From: JBMNMS01 sp050953445
Lineage (GTDB): Bacteria; Bacillota; Clostridia; Peptostreptococcales; Anaerovoracaceae
Direction of reading: 5' to 3'
NCBI GenBank assembly: GCA_050953445.1
Contig: JBMNMS010000001.1
Location: 620,001-684,000 of the forward strand
Length of the DNA stretch: 64,000 bases
The translations under genes were made by a program, and so were the position numbers. Of the stretch, positions 63,639 through 64,000 are shown piece by piece. Within the stretch, counting starts at the first letter, position 1, and each line of letters begins with the position of its first letter. A model generated the notes under the pieces. That model searched no databases. It had not been told where the DNA came from and saw nothing but the letters and a program-made list of their open reading frames with translations.

Positions 63639-63667
63639 TAGACAATTAAGCAAAAAACCTTTATAAT
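63639..63667 (+). promoter_or_regulatory. Promoter of tRNA-Glu
   Basis: TAGACA, 17 bases, TATAAT, ending 13 bp before the first tRNA base. Confidence 0.8.
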
Positions 63668-63680
63668 AAAAAGCTGATGA

Positions 63681-63755
63681 GTCCCGTTGGTCAAGGGGTC
63701 AAGACGTCGCCCTCTCACGGCGGAATCAGGGGTTCGATTCCCCTACGGGATACCA
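63681..63755 (+). tRNA. tRNA-Glu (anticodon CTC)
   Basis: 75 nt with encoded CCA (ATACCA). The acceptor GTCCCGT pairs with ACGGGAT. The anticodon arm has loop CTCTCAC, anticodon CTC. The T arm is GGGGTTCGATTCCCC. The CTC isoacceptor reads GAG only. Confidence 0.92.
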
Positions 63756-63760
63756 AATAA

Positions 63761-63804
63761 AAAGAGCGCTTATTCATTAGGGATTCAATGCATAGGCGCT
63801 CTTT
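63761..63804 (+). terminator. Probable terminator of tRNA-Glu
   Basis: AAAGAGCGC pairs with GCGCTCTTT across a 26-base loop; only a short T-run follows. Confidence 0.55.
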
Positions 63805-63876
63805 CCGTTCTCGAGAAAGCAGACAATCAGACAGCCATCACCCGGATATAACCCGCTTTCATCCTTTTAGTTTTTG

Positions 63877-64000
63877 TTAAACCGCTGTCACCTTATACCC
63901 TTCCATAAGTTCATCATTCTCCATAATAAATGGTGGGATTGTATCCTGCCCCCAAGAATTGTTGTATCTCCCCATCAGATATTCATTAAGCTTATTTCTA
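63877..64000 (-). CDS. C-terminal end of an unrecognised protein (cut by window)
   Basis: The minus-strand frame is open from the window edge and reads KLNEYLMGRYNNSWGQDTIP, PFIMENDELMEGYKVTAV and then TAA at 63877-63879. About 40 residues are visible, which I cannot assign to a family. Whether it is expressed cannot be judged without the missing part; residue composition looks protein-like. Confidence 0.5.
   Translation of the reverse strand, partial: RNKLNEYLMGRYNNSWGQDTIPPFIMENDELMEGYKVTAV

Noticed and set aside
1..64000. CRISPR arrays
   Set aside because: No series of 25-40 bp direct repeats with regular unique spacers and no cas genes were seen; the repeats found are in coding modules or mobile elements.

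Overview
The window reads as a chromosomal segment of an anaerobic, low-GC Gram-positive bacterium of the class Clostridia. The reasons are a complete six-gene Rnf complex (rnfCDGEAB), butyrate-type crotonase and 3-hydroxybutyryl-CoA dehydrogenase genes, S-layer-homology (SLH) surface proteins, AGGAGG-type ribosome binding sites and the clostridial rho / DUF1385 / prmC / prfA / Sua5 neighbourhood. The genus cannot be read from the sequence.

Layout. (1) 1-7.7 kb is a defence-type locus: a 5'-incomplete N6-adenine methylase with a fused specificity domain, then a PD-(D/E)XK-type nuclease-like gene that is split by a complete 3647-bp Tn552/Tn7-like transposon (3218-6864) with 6-bp target duplications. 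(2) 7.75-16.9 kb is signalling plus mobile DNA: two membrane sensor-kinase-like proteins and a response regulator cut to its first 42 residues; tRNA-Ala; then two identical 1616-bp IS1202-like elements in inverted orientation, flanking a membrane-bound LuxR-type regulator, a stand-alone LuxR HTH protein and a small XRE regulator. (3) 17-22.1 kb: a membrane diguanylate cyclase, a MATE exporter, an IS3-family remnant and an SdpR/SdpI-type pair. (4) 22.3-34.4 kb: a 2237-residue SLH multi-domain surface protein, a 1210-residue SLH protein carrying about 120 cysteines in one 458-residue stretch, and a small lipoprotein. (5) 34.4-36.5 kb: a decayed IS3 copy, and a RelE/Phd-like toxin-antitoxin pair bracketed by a 19-bp duplication of the 3' end of rpsI, which looks like the att sites of a small integrated element. 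(6) 36.4-51 kb is conserved housekeeping, all on the minus strand: rplM-rpsI, upp-tyrS, prfA-sua5-rpiB, rpmE, rho-yqhQ-prmC, an LCP protein, hbd, crt and pgi. (7) 51-56.2 kb: a 1572-residue SLH/GLUG-repeat surface protein, with a truncated group II intron behind its terminator. (8) 56.5-64 kb: tRNA-Ser, rnfCDGEAB, thrC, tRNA-Glu and the end of an unrecognised gene.

How it fits together. Rnf couples reduced ferredoxin to NAD+ and an ion gradient, and Crt/Hbd belong to the same kind of fermentative redox economy. The three large SLH proteins are probably non-covalently anchored cell-wall proteins; two share the same N-terminal plan. The strongest candidates for something undescribed are the cysteine-array SLH protein, the methylase/nuclease pair recovered by removing the transposon in silico, the rpsI-associated mini-element, and the group II intron fragments sitting exactly behind the terminators of two of the surface-protein genes.
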